Source of the DNA: Maribacter zhoushanensis
Lineage (GTDB): Bacteria > Bacteroidota > Bacteroidia > Flavobacteriales > Flavobacteriaceae
Direction of reading: 5' to 3'
Assembly (NCBI RefSeq): GCF_029350975.1
Contig: NZ_JARKMR010000001.1
Coordinates: 620,001 to 684,000, forward strand
Length of the DNA stretch: 64,000 nt
In this document: positions 56,417-64,000 of the stretch, piece after piece
Layout of the letters: every line of letters starts with the position of its first letter
Position numbering within the stretch: position 1 is the stretch's first letter
Notes under the pieces: generated by a model
What the model saw: the letters and a program-made list of their open reading frames with translations, nothing else
Database searches by the model: none
What the model was told of the DNA's origin: nothing
Position numbers and translations under genes: made by a program

Positions 56417-57763
56417 TTAATACGCCTTTTCCTCGTTTTTGAAAATATTGGTAACGGTAAGTATGATGATTTGAATGTCTAAAAGTATAGACCATTTTTC
56501 CATATAAAAAATATCATAACGTACTCTATTGACAATATCCGATTTATGGATAATTTCTCCTCTATACCCTTTAACCTGTGCAAGCCCAGTAATACCTGGT
56601 TTTAGAAAATGACGCACTAGATATTTGTCAACAGAGGTTTCGTATTGTTTGGTATGTACTTCCATATGTGGTCTAGGACCTACAATGCTCATATCGCCTT
56701 TAAGAACATTGAAAAATTGCGGTAATTCATCAATGCTGGTTTTTCTTAATATTCTACCAAGTTTGGTAATACGCATGTCGTTCTTTGTAGCCATAACCGT
56801 ATCACTATCTTTATTTTTAGTCATAGATCTAAATTTGTAACACCAAAAAGTGTTTTTGTTTACACCATGTCTTTTTTGTTTAAAAAATAAAGGTCCTTTA
56901 GAGTCTAATTTCATCAAGATGAATACTAGCGGGATTAACCAAGAAAGCACACATATAATCACCATTAATGCAAATAGAATATCGAAAATTCGTTTAATTA
57001 AATTGGCGTAATCCAAATCTAAAGGAGATGCTCTTAGGTTTAATACGGGGACAGCATCATACAGTTCTATAGACATTGCTCTGGAGAATAATTCTTTATT
57101 ATCCGGTATTATTTTAATTTTTTTAAAGCTATTATCAGCTATGTTCATTAAATGTTTGATTTCATCCTTAGATAGACGAGAGGCCAAACAATACACTTCT
57201 TCCACATTGTTTTCAAAAATATAATTGAAACTACGTTCTATACTACCTAGATATGTTGGGCTGTTAGATTTAGAATTATCAAAGTACCCCATGTATTTGT
57301 AACCATATTCTGGTATATCAAAAATTCTTCTAAGTTTTTTTAGGTTTTTGTCCCGGCCAATTACAACAGCTCTGGTATAGGTAATCTTATTACTTCTAAT
57401 AAAGTTTCTTGACCAATAAAAGAATATTCTAAAAAGAGTCAATAAGGCACAAATAACCATAAAGACCATGAATAGATATTGCCAAGAGTAGGGGTAAGGT
57501 TTTAAAAAAGCAAACGACGTAAAGTAAACTAAACCAAATAAAATGAATAAAGTAAAAAAGCTTTTTAGATTGACATTAAAACTTTCTCGTCTTGCCGTAG
57601 GATAAAAATCTATAGCATAGGTAATCATAAACCAAGTGACATTAAAATATATAATACTGAAAACCGTATTGAAGGTTATTGGAGTAAGTATGTATAAGGT
57701 AATGTTAATGATTAATAGGTGCGCTATAAAAGAAAGCGGAATGACATAAAATGATTTTTTCAT
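56417..57763 (-). CDS. Polyprenyl-phosphate sugar-phosphate transferase (WcaJ-like)
   Basis: A 448-residue paralogue of the 9005-10351 enzyme, with identical length and near-identical domain order. N-terminal membrane segments are followed by AVVIGRDKNLKKLRRIFD and then the sugar transferase domain with KFRSMTKNK, RKTSIDELPQFFNVLKGDMS and VGPRPH. It should start repeat-unit synthesis by loading a sugar-1-phosphate on undecaprenyl phosphate. It is the first structural gene after the UpxY-like regulator, from which a 519-base leader separates it. That leader suggests antiterminator control. Confidence 0.93.
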   Translation of the reverse strand: MKKSFYVIPLSFIAHLLIINITLYILTPITFNTVFSIIYFNVTWFMITYAIDFYPTARRESFNVNLKSFFTLFILFGLVYFTSFAFLKPYPYSWQYLFMVFMVICALLTLFRIFFYWSRNFIRSNKITYTRAVVIGRDKNLKKLRRIFDIPEYGYKYMGYFDNSKSNSPTYLGSIERSFNYIFENNVEEVYCLASRLSKDEIKHLMNIADNSFKKIKIIPDNKELFSRAMSIELYDAVPVLNLRASPLDLDYANLIKRIFDILFALMVIICVLSWLIPLVFILMKLDSKGPLFFKQKRHGVNKNTFWCYKFRSMTKNKDSDTVMATKNDMRITKLGRILRKTSIDELPQFFNVLKGDMSIVGPRPHMEVHTKQYETSVDKYLVRHFLKPGITGLAQVKGYRGEIIHKSDIVNRVRYDIFYMEKWSILLDIQIIILTVTNIFKNEEKAY

Positions 57764-58282
57764 TTTATTTATAGGTTGAAATTTGGTTTAGGGTAATTAA
57801 AAATAGTAGCGTAAAAATGGGTGTGCCGAGTTGCTCAGCCTGTATATACTTGTAATGTCTATTTAAATTTGATATAGCGCTCCGCGCGGTCGGTCACATT
57901 TTACGTAGGCCAACAATTGGTAAAAAAGATAAAAACGAAGTTTACCAAAGACTTCAAAAAAATATATGGGGGAGGTGATATTACGAAGCAAACATAAGTA
58001 GCTTAATGTAAGATTCCAAAATTAAATAGGGGTGATTTTATGAATTATGATATGCTTATTTTTAAAGGAAATTAGCATAGGTATTGACATAAAATTACCT
58101 AAATAATTATCATTTGTAAATATTGACTTACATGATTTGTGGCCTAGTGTAAGATCATTTATAAAAGATTATTTGTTCTTAACGGCAAGACGGCTAAGTA
58201 TTGAAGAATATTAGGAAAAGCTTTGTGTTATTTTGGATAGGCTATTAAAGTGAGAAATACAAAAGGGCAATAAGATTTTGAA
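57764..58282. other. 519-base leader between the UpxY-like gene and the EPS operon
   Basis: No gene is supported. The region is AT-rich except for a GC-rich island at 57876-57896 containing the perfect palindrome CCGCGCGG (57882-57889) followed by TCGGTCAC. A GGGGGAGGTGAT stretch lies near 57968-57979. In Bacteroides, UpxY proteins act on the untranslated leader of their own capsule operon, so this region is a candidate target. That is inference from position. Confidence 0.4.
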
Positions 58283-58762
58283 TTAGACAAGGTCTTTAAT
58301 TTTCATGTGTAGAACAACGCCCATGCCTTCTAGCACTAGCCTAACTCTTTTAGTGCCAATCTCTATAATCTCGGCTTTTTTATTTTTTAGAGCACCATAT
58401 TTAATAGATACTTTGTCTCCAGGTTCTAATGTAGTAAGGGTGTAGTTTTCTACTTGGTCGTTAGACAACCATTTTTTTAATTCCTCCATTTCATTGTCTC
58501 GGATCACTGCAGGTTTTCCTAACCAATATAAATAACGTACTACGCCAGGAACATCAAATACCTTTTGTCTTTCACATTCTGAAATATTGACGAATACGTA
58601 TGAAGAAAAAAGAGGTACTTCAATAGTTTTTTTTCTATCGCTCCATTGCTTCACTTCTTTGATCATTGGGCAATAGACATCTACCTGATGAGCCGATAAC
58701 CTTTCGGCTACCTTCTTTTCATTTTTAGGTTTTACATAAAGTACGTACCAATTTTTGGTCAT
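58283..58762 (-). CDS. UpxY/NusG-like transcription antiterminator
   Basis: A 159-residue NusG paralogue. The NGN domain runs from WYVLYVKPKNEKKVAERL to about residue 105, with VPLFSSYVFVNIS near 49-61 and VPGVVRYLYWLGKPAVI near 72-88. A KOW-type domain, LEPGDKVSIKYGALKNKKAEIIEIG, covers about 112-136. Specialised NusG proteins of the UpxY/RfaH type bind RNA polymerase at particular operon leaders and prevent early termination. It heads the - strand EPS operon, so it most likely controls that operon. The divergent neighbour is the second NQILYAKIM small protein. Confidence 0.93.
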   Translation of the reverse strand: MTKNWYVLYVKPKNEKKVAERLSAHQVDVYCPMIKEVKQWSDRKKTIEVPLFSSYVFVNISECERQKVFDVPGVVRYLYWLGKPAVIRDNEMEELKKWLSNDQVENYTLTTLEPGDKVSIKYGALKNKKAEIIEIGTKRVRLVLEGMGVVLHMKIKDLV

Positions 58763-59006
58763 AAGGTCTAAAAGTAGATTCTGTAATAAGGTAACATTCT
58801 TTTTGCTTTTATAGTATTTAGAAGTGCCCTAAAATATGAATATCATAAAGGTTTGTGGTGTTTAAAAGCTTAAAATATTGCGAGGTAGTTATTTATATCA
58901 TCATAATAATTTCTGTCATTAATTTTAATGTAAGAAAAAGATTACTTAATTTATACTATTATCATATTTAGGTCGTTTTATTTATAACCCAAAATCTTAT
59001 CGCCTT

Positions 59007-59276
59007 ATGTTTTTAAATCTATTTAAGTCAAGTTCTAAACAAGTGAACACCCAACCTCTTTCTGAAAATTCAGTTTCTATTGAATTAAATTCTTTGTTGA
59101 ATGATTTAACCATTGATAGTACCGATAAGCAGAAAAATAAAAGCGAGGAAAGTTCTATAAAAGATAAAGCAACAGCTGTGGTTTCTTCATTAGAGAAACA
59201 AATAGAAGAGAATCAAATTCTATATGCTAAAATTATGCAAGAGCGAATGATGCGAACTCGCAGAAAATTAGTTTAA
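59007..59276 (+). CDS. Small protein with NQILYAKIM-x-ER motif (family 2 of 2)
   Basis: An 89-residue protein with no family I can name. The N-terminal 60 residues are polar and low in complexity (KSSSKQVNTQ, DSTDKQKNKSEESS). The C-terminal part SLEKQIEENQILYAKIMQER is predicted helical and shares its core with the 13395 protein, then ends in a basic tail RTRRKLV. It is divergent from the UpxY-like gene with 244 bases between, and ends at a hairpin near 59289. It may act with the antiterminator, in the way UpxZ proteins modulate UpxY in Bacteroides, but there is no sequence likeness to UpxZ that I can see. Confidence 0.72.
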   Translation: MFLNLFKSSSKQVNTQPLSENSVSIELNSLLNDLTIDSTDKQKNKSEESSIKDKATAVVSSLEKQIEENQILYAKIMQERMMRTRRKLV

Positions 59277-59666
59277 AATAACACATATGTTTTTGTAATC
59301 GGTTTTTCTTAGGATTAAATCGATTGCAAAAACACTAACTATTTTTTTAGTTATGCCCATAATTTTAAATGTGAAATAGTCGTGAACATTAACTATAATA
59401 GTGATTACGTAAAATCATAAAATTTCATTGGATTTTTAAATGTGATTTTTCTAAATCTTTTAATAATTTGTGTTAAATAAGCAAATTTAATCGATGAAAA
59501 ACTACAGAAAAACGCAAATTACCACAAAATACCCTGCATCTCACAACAAATATATTGATATACAGTATTAAAAGTTAAATTTTGCTAGATAGTGATTGTC
59601 TTGATTTGAGGGCACTTTTATAAGTGTTTAAGAATACATGAAGTCATTAGAGCAAAGTATAACTTG
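59277..59666. other. Intergenic region before the giant surface protein
   Basis: 390 AT-rich bases. GTTTTTGTAATCG at 59289-59301 pairs with CGATTGCAAAAAC at 59321-59333 (one G-U pair) and probably ends the small gene's transcript; a shorter TAACTA/TAGTTA stem with a T-run follows at about 59336-59353. The rest must hold the promoter of the 59667 gene, but I found no clear TAnnTTTG match. Confidence 0.4.
59289..59333 (+). terminator. Probable terminator after the second small gene
   Basis: Thirteen-base arms (59289-59301 and 59321-59333) with one G-U pair and a 19-base loop, 13 bases after the stop at 59276. A T-run lies shortly after, at about 59342-59348. Confidence 0.5.
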
Positions 59667-62600
59667 ATGATGTCCAAACTTACTAAACTACTTTTTTCAT
59701 TATTTCTATTGATTGGCTTAACCAGCTTTTCAACTGATATTGAAATAAAATCTAATAGCCATTTAACGCATACAAGTGTTGTTGAAACTTATGGCGATGC
59801 TTTAGATGTACCTCCAACTTTTTCCAATTGTCCTCCTTCAGATGTGGTCGTTACCTATACTGTAGATGAATGTGGTGCCGTAGTTACTTGGACTCCACCT
59901 ACAGCGTCTGCAGATGCAGTAAGCGTAACCAGTAATTATAGTCCGGGTGATTCTTTTCTGCCTGGTACAACAGCCGTTATTTATAGAGCAGAAGATTCCG
60001 CTGGTAATGTTACAGTATGTACTTTTAATGTTACTGTTGAAGATGATCAAGATCCTATTTTTGATACCTTTCCTACAGATGTAACTTTAACGGCGGATCC
60101 AGATACGTGTACAGTTGCCCATACTTGGGCAGAGCCAACGGCTTCTGATAACTGTCCGGCTGGTGAAGGGGAAGCTCCTGTACTTCAAGATTTTGAAAAT
60201 GCCATTAACCAGTGTTATACTTTTGTACGTTCTTCTATTGAAGGTGGCGGAGTAATAAATGGAACAAGAAATTTAGTTTCTACGGGTATTTCTAGTGGAA
60301 CTTTTTTTGCAAGTTCAATGACTACTCCTGTTTTTTACTTTAATGGGTTTGGAGAAATTACTTTTTCTCATAGTATATCTGCAGTAAGTAATTCTCCTTC
60401 TATTCATTTAGATGTACTAGATGAGAATGGGGTTACTATAACGTCTAGCTACTTTTCAAAAACATATACCACAACAGGTGTACAACAGGAAATCATCCCA
60501 TTTAATTTGGTGGGTAATTATCAAATTAAAATTAGATATTCTTCTACTTCGCTATTCAATTCAGGAATGGAAGCTTATTTAGATGATTTGCTTATCCCTG
60601 GTACTATTGTAACCAATATTAACGATACAAGTTGTGAAATAGCGGATTACGTAATTTTTAGAACTGATGGTACCGGATTGAATAGTGGTGATCAATTTGA
60701 TATTGGTACAACTACCATACGTTATACGGTTAGGGATGCTTCTGGAAACTTCGTGGAAAGATCGTTTAATATTACGGTAGAGAATGATGTAAGCCCACCT
60801 TCAGGTACTACTGAATATATGTATTGTGAAGGTGATACCCCTCCTGAAATGTCGGTAACTGTAGATGTTGCCGGTGGCGAAACCGCTAACTGGTATGATG
60901 AATACGGTATGTTGGTAGCCACAGGTGTTACTTCATATACGGCACCTGCTACGGGCGAATTTTACAGAAATTATTTGGTGTATTCACAAAATGCCAATGG
61001 GTGTACAAGTGAAAATTTCTTGTCGATAGATTTGTACCAGATTCCAAAACCACCAACTCCGGTAGCGGACAATCCTATTGAATATTGTGTTGGTGATACT
61101 CCGGTAGCATTAACGGCTACGGCATTGTCTAATCATACATTACAATGGTACACGGCTGCAACGGGTGGTACTGCTGCTTCAACGGCACCTACACCAACAA
61201 CTACTAGTGCTGGTACAACATCATACTATGTGAGTCAAACAGATGATTCTACCTCTTGCGAAAGTGATCGTACTCAGATAGATGTTATTGTTTACGCGAT
61301 ACCAACGGCTCCTGTAGTGAATTCTCCAGTAGACTACTGTATTGGTGATACGGCGGCACAGCTAGATTCTCATGCTACGGGTACTAATTTAAGATGGTAC
61401 GATGCTGCAACGGGTGGAAATGAAATTCCGGGTACTACTACTCCAGATACTTCAACTGTAGGTCAACAATCTTTTTGGGTAACGCAATCAACGGTTAACG
61501 GAAGTGCTAATTGTGAAGGACCAAGAAGAAGATTACGTATAAACGTTTATGATGCCCCAGTAATAACTACACAACCAACAAATGAAGCGGTCTGTGAAGG
61601 CGGTACGGTTACTTTTGATGTAGCTGCTTCTGGATCAGGAACGATACAATGGCAACTTTTTGATGGGTCTAGTTGGAATGATTTAACGAATACGGCTCCA
61701 CACGGCGGAGTAACTACAAATACACTTACGGTCACGAATGTAACCCTTGCAATGAGCGGTAACAGGTATCGTGCAATAGCTAGCAGTCCCGCGGCAAGTT
61801 GTTCTGATGCTACTTCAGACGAGGCTATTTTGACAGTGAATACATCACCACCTGTACCAACAAGTGGCGGCGACATCACGGAATGTGAGCAAGATCCTAT
61901 ACAGACATTAACGGCTACGGCAACACCACCATCTGGAGCAAGTATTATTTGGTATGATGCTCTTACGGGAGGTAATGTAGTGGCTAGTCCAACATTAAAT
62001 GCTGTTGGTACTATAACCTATTATGCGGAAAGTAATGATACCGTAAATGGCTGTCCAAGTGTTGGGAGAACAGCGGTCACCTTAACCATTCAACCTGCAC
62101 CGGTAGCGCCAACAAGTGGCGGCGATATCACGGAATGTGAACAAGACCCTATACAGACGTTAACTGCTACGGCAACGGCACCAACCGGTTCTACTTTGGT
62201 ATGGTACGATGCTGCTTCTGGCGGAAATGTAGTTGCTAGTCCAGAATGGAATAGTGTAGGAACAGAAATTTATTATGCGGAAAGTCAAGATGATGTTACA
62301 GGTTGCCCTAGTGTAACTAGAACAGCGGTTTCTTTAACTATTCAACCTGCTCCAGCTGCACCAACAAGTGGCGGTGATGTTACGGAATGTGAACAAAACC
62401 CAATACAAACATTAACTGCGACAGCAACAGTACCTTCAGGTTTTACAATGACATGGTATGATGCCGCTACGGGAGGAAATCTTGTGGCTAGTCCGGAATG
62501 GAGTGCTGTTGGTTCGGTAACCTATTATGCAGAAAGTCAAAACAATACTTCAGCGTGTATTTCGCTTTCTAGAACCCCGGTAACTTTAACCATTGATGCT

Positions 62601-64000
62601 ATACCTGATGCTCCTATTAGTGGAGGTGATCAAATAGAGTGTGAGGCTAACCCAACACAAACTATGACCGCAACGGCAACGGCGCCTACTGGATCAACGG
62701 TAGTGTGGTATGCTGCGGCAACCGGTGGTAGTGCAATTGGTAGTCCTACCTTAAATGCAGTAGGTACGGTTACTTATTATGCGGAAAGTAGAACTACGAG
62801 TAGTGGGTGTATAAGTGAGACAAGAACGGCGGTAACGCTGACCATGAATTCAAACCCTACTATTGCTATTACGCCAAGCTCACAAACATGTTCTGCAGAT
62901 TTGGCAACCTACTCGGTATCTGTTGATGTGGATAGAGGTACGGTAACTTCAACGGAAGGTACGGTAACTGATAATGGAGGAAATAATTGGACAATAGCTG
63001 GAATAACTTCTGGAAACAATATAACCGTTACAGTAACCGATGGAAATTCATGTGCGGAAAGTATTAGTATAAATGCACCAAATTGTGCTTGTCCTACGGT
63101 AAACGCACCAACAAGTGGAGGTGATCAAACAGTATGTGAGCAAGATCCTATACAGACATTGACCGCTACGGCAACGGCACCAGCGGGTGCAAGTGTTGTA
63201 TGGTATGATGCCGCTTCGGGTGGAACTATGGTGGCTAGTCCTACATGGAACACTGTTGGTTCAACTACCTATTACGCAGAAAGTGTTGATGATGTTAACG
63301 GATGTACGAGTACTACAAGAACTGCGGTTAATCTTACGATACAAGCAGCTCCTGCCGCGCCAATAAGTGGTGGTGATCAAGCAGAATGTGAAACTGCGCC
63401 AATACAAACCTTAACGGCAACGGCTACTTGTGCGGCTGGCAATTCTATTGTTTGGTACGATGCGGCAACGGGCGGTAATGTGGTTGCAACACCTGAATGG
63501 AGTTCTGTAGGTACTATGACATTTTATGCGGAAAGCCAAGATGATGCTACTAGTTGTGTTAGTCATTCGCGTACTGCGGTAAGTTTAACAATAGAGCCAA
63601 ATCCAACCGCTCCGATCAGTGGAGGAAATCAAACAGAATGCGAGACTTCACCAATACAGACATTGACCGCTACGGCAACTGCGCCTTCTGGTTCAACAGT
63701 AATTTGGTATGATGCCGCAAGTAACGGTAGTGTTATTACCAACCCTATTTTAGATGCTGTAGGTACAATAACCTATTACGCTGAAAGTGAACATACGACA
63801 ACATCATGTGTAAGTACCAGCAGAACTGCTGTTATGCTTACCATACAAGATTCTCCGGATATTACGATTGCCACAGCTGCAACTTGTGCTCCTGATTTAT
63901 TGACCTATTCAGTTTCGGTAGATGTTAGTGAAGGAACGGTTACAACGACCGAAGGAACAGTAGTGGATAACGGTGGTAATAATTGGACGATATCAAATAT
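59667..64000 (+). CDS. Giant HYR/Ig-like repeat surface protein, 3' end outside window
   Basis: The frame is open from ATG 59667 (or 59670) to the window end, giving at least 1444 residues. An export signal (KLLFSLFLLIGLTSFS) leads to a HYR domain (about 50-130). A second HYR domain begins near 131, is split by a ~130-residue beta-sandwich-like insert (VLQDFENAINQCYTF to YLDDLLIPGT), and resumes to about 370. Several Ig-like domains follow, each with a CxGD or CEQDP strand and a WYDAATGG core. From 61857 seven copies come in exact 252-base units, interleaved with SprB-like segments. It is probably a T9SS-secreted adhesin or gliding-type surface protein; the C-terminal sorting domain is not visible. 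Confidence 0.88.
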   Translation, partial: MMSKLTKLLFSLFLLIGLTSFSTDIEIKSNSHLTHTSVVETYGDALDVPPTFSNCPPSDVVVTYTVDECGAVVTWTPPTASADAVSVTSNYSPGDSFLPGTTAVIYRAEDSAGNVTVCTFNVTVEDDQDPIFDTFPTDVTLTADPDTCTVAHTWAEPTASDNCPAGEGEAPVLQDFENAINQCYTFVRSSIEGGGVINGTRNLVSTGISSGTFFASSMTTPVFYFNGFGEITFSHSISAVSNSPSIHLDVLDENGVTITSSYFSKTYTTTGVQQEIIPFNLVGNYQIKIRYSSTSLFNSGMEAYLDDLLIPGTIVTNINDTSCEIADYVIFRTDGTGLNSGDQFDIGTTTIRYTVRDASGNFVERSFNITVENDVSPPSGTTEYMYCEGDTPPEMSVTVDVAGGETANWYDEYGMLVATGVTSYTAPATGEFYRNYLVYSQNANGCTSENFLSIDLYQIPKPPTPVADNPIEYCVGDTPVALTATALSNHTLQWYTAATGGTAASTAPTPTTTSAGTTSYYVSQTDDSTSCESDRTQIDVIVYAIPTAPVVNSPVDYCIGDTAAQLDSHATGTNLRWYDAATGGNEIPGTTTPDTSTVGQQSFWVTQSTVNGSANCEGPRRRLRINVYDAPVITTQPTNEAVCEGGTVTFDVAASGSGTIQWQLFDGSSWNDLTNTAPHGGVTTNTLTVTNVTLAMSGNRYRAIASSPAASCSDATSDEAILTVNTSPPVPTSGGDITECEQDPIQTLTATATPPSGASIIWYDALTGGNVVASPTLNAVGTITYYAESNDTVNGCPSVGRTAVTLTIQPAPVAPTSGGDITECEQDPIQTLTATATAPTGSTLVWYDAASGGNVVASPEWNSVGTEIYYAESQDDVTGCPSVTRTAVSLTIQPAPAAPTSGGDVTECEQNPIQTLTATATVPSGFTMTWYDAATGGNLVASPEWSAVGSVTYYAESQNNTSACISLSRTPVTLTIDAIPDAPISGGDQIECEANPTQTMTATATAPTGSTVVWYAAATGGSAIGSPTLNAVGTVTYYAESRTTSSGCISETRTAVTLTMNSNPTIAITPSSQTCSADLATYSVSVDVDRGTVTSTEGTVTDNGGNNWTIAGITSGNNITVTVTDGNSCAESISINAPNCACPTVNAPTSGGDQTVCEQDPIQTLTATATAPAGASVVWYDAASGGTMVASPTWNTVGSTTYYAESVDDVNGCTSTTRTAVNLTIQAAPAAPISGGDQAECETAPIQTLTATATCAAGNSIVWYDAATGGNVVATPEWSSVGTMTFYAESQDDATSCVSHSRTAVSLTIEPNPTAPISGGNQTECETSPIQTLTATATAPSGSTVIWYDAASNGSVITNPILDAVGTITYYAESEHTTTSCVSTSRTAVMLTIQDSPDITIATAATCAPDLLTYSVSVDVSEGTVTTTEGTVVDNGGNNWTISN
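61857..62864 (+). repeat. Four tandem 252-base Ig-like repeats
   Basis: Units start at 61857, 62109, 62361 and 62613, exactly 252 bases (84 codons) apart. Each opens with P-x-SGGD and then a (E/V)CE strand, followed by TLTATAT, WYDAA-type and YYAES cores. The protein repeat is stronger than the DNA identity, so the copies are diverged but length-fixed. Confidence 0.9.
63108..63863 (+). repeat. Three further 252-base Ig-like repeats
   Basis: Units start at 63108, 63360 and 63612, again 252 bases apart. They follow a 243-base SprB-like segment (62865-63107, TYSVSVDV...TVTDNGGNNWTI) that recurs after the third unit from about 63864. The higher-order pattern is four Ig, one SprB-like, three Ig, one SprB-like, and continues beyond the window. 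Confidence 0.88.

Noticed and set aside
57876-57896. Enterobacterial-type JUMPstart/ops element
   Set aside because: The GC-rich island has a loosely similar GCGGT but not the ops sequence; only its position suggests a role.
59838-61879. Several - strand frames inside the giant repeat protein gene
   Set aside because: They are antisense shadows of a repetitive, threonine-rich coding region that is itself clearly open on the + strand.
61857-63863. CRISPR-like array
   Set aside because: The 252-base units encode a continuous Ig-like protein, spacers are absent, and no cas gene is present.
1-64000. tRNA or rRNA genes, transposases, integrases
   Set aside because: No cloverleaf-like or rRNA-like stretch and no transposase or recombinase motif was found in reading the window and its frames.

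Overview
The window looks like a chromosomal segment of a marine-type member of the Flavobacteriaceae (Bacteroidota). It is AT-rich, has short lipoprotein signals ending in S-C, carries a UpxY/NusG-like antitermination gene typical of Bacteroidota capsule loci, has scattered TAnnTTTG-like -7 elements, and ends in a huge HYR/Ig-like surface protein. The genus cannot be fixed from the sequence alone.

Layout. (1) 1-5783, + strand: the end of one surface-polysaccharide gene set (partial gene, serine-acetyltransferase-like enzyme, three GT4 glycosyltransferases, a flippase). (2) 5797-8986: a lipoprotein with two degenerate CHRD-like repeats, a secreted protein with DGTYTY repeats and a DUF808 membrane protein. 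(3) 9005-12728, - strand: gmd, fcl (GDP-L-fucose synthesis) and an initiating sugar-phosphate transferase. (4) 13395-27572: a small protein, a C-A-PCP-TE NRPS (read from a TTG start), a convergent methyltransferase, a 2459-residue NRPS-PKS-aminotransferase megasynthase and a directly abutting Sfp-type phosphopantetheinyl transferase. (5) 27775-35502, + strand: Wza-like, Wzc-like, Wzy-like, Wzx-like and two glycosyltransferases. (6) 35541-40743: two beta-helix lipoproteins around a WecG/TagA-type GT26 gene. (7) 58762 back to 40740, - strand: a complete-looking ~18 kb EPS operon led by an UpxY-like antiterminator: sugar-phosphate transferase, Wzc, Wzx, Wzy, two acyltransferase-3 proteins, four GT4 enzymes, a CapK-like adenylate-forming enzyme, a sugar-transfer-associated ATP-grasp protein and a WcaF-like acetyltransferase. 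(8) 59007-59276: a second small protein sharing the motif NQILYAKIM-x-ER with the one at 13395. (9) 59667 to the window end: an unfinished giant HYR/Ig-like repeat protein.

How the genes work together. At least two, probably three, Wzx/Wzy-type polysaccharide pathways are packed together: two initiating transferases, two Wzc, two Wzy and three flippases, but only one visible Wza-like exporter. The unusual insert is the NRPS/PKS set with its own PPTase between the fucose genes and the export genes. Its domains suggest an amino acid extended once with malonate, transaminated at the beta carbon, joined to a second amino acid and released by a thioesterase. The two related small proteins, each divergent from the first gene of a polysaccharide operon, are the best candidate for an undescribed family. 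No tRNA, rRNA, CRISPR array, transposase or integrase was seen.
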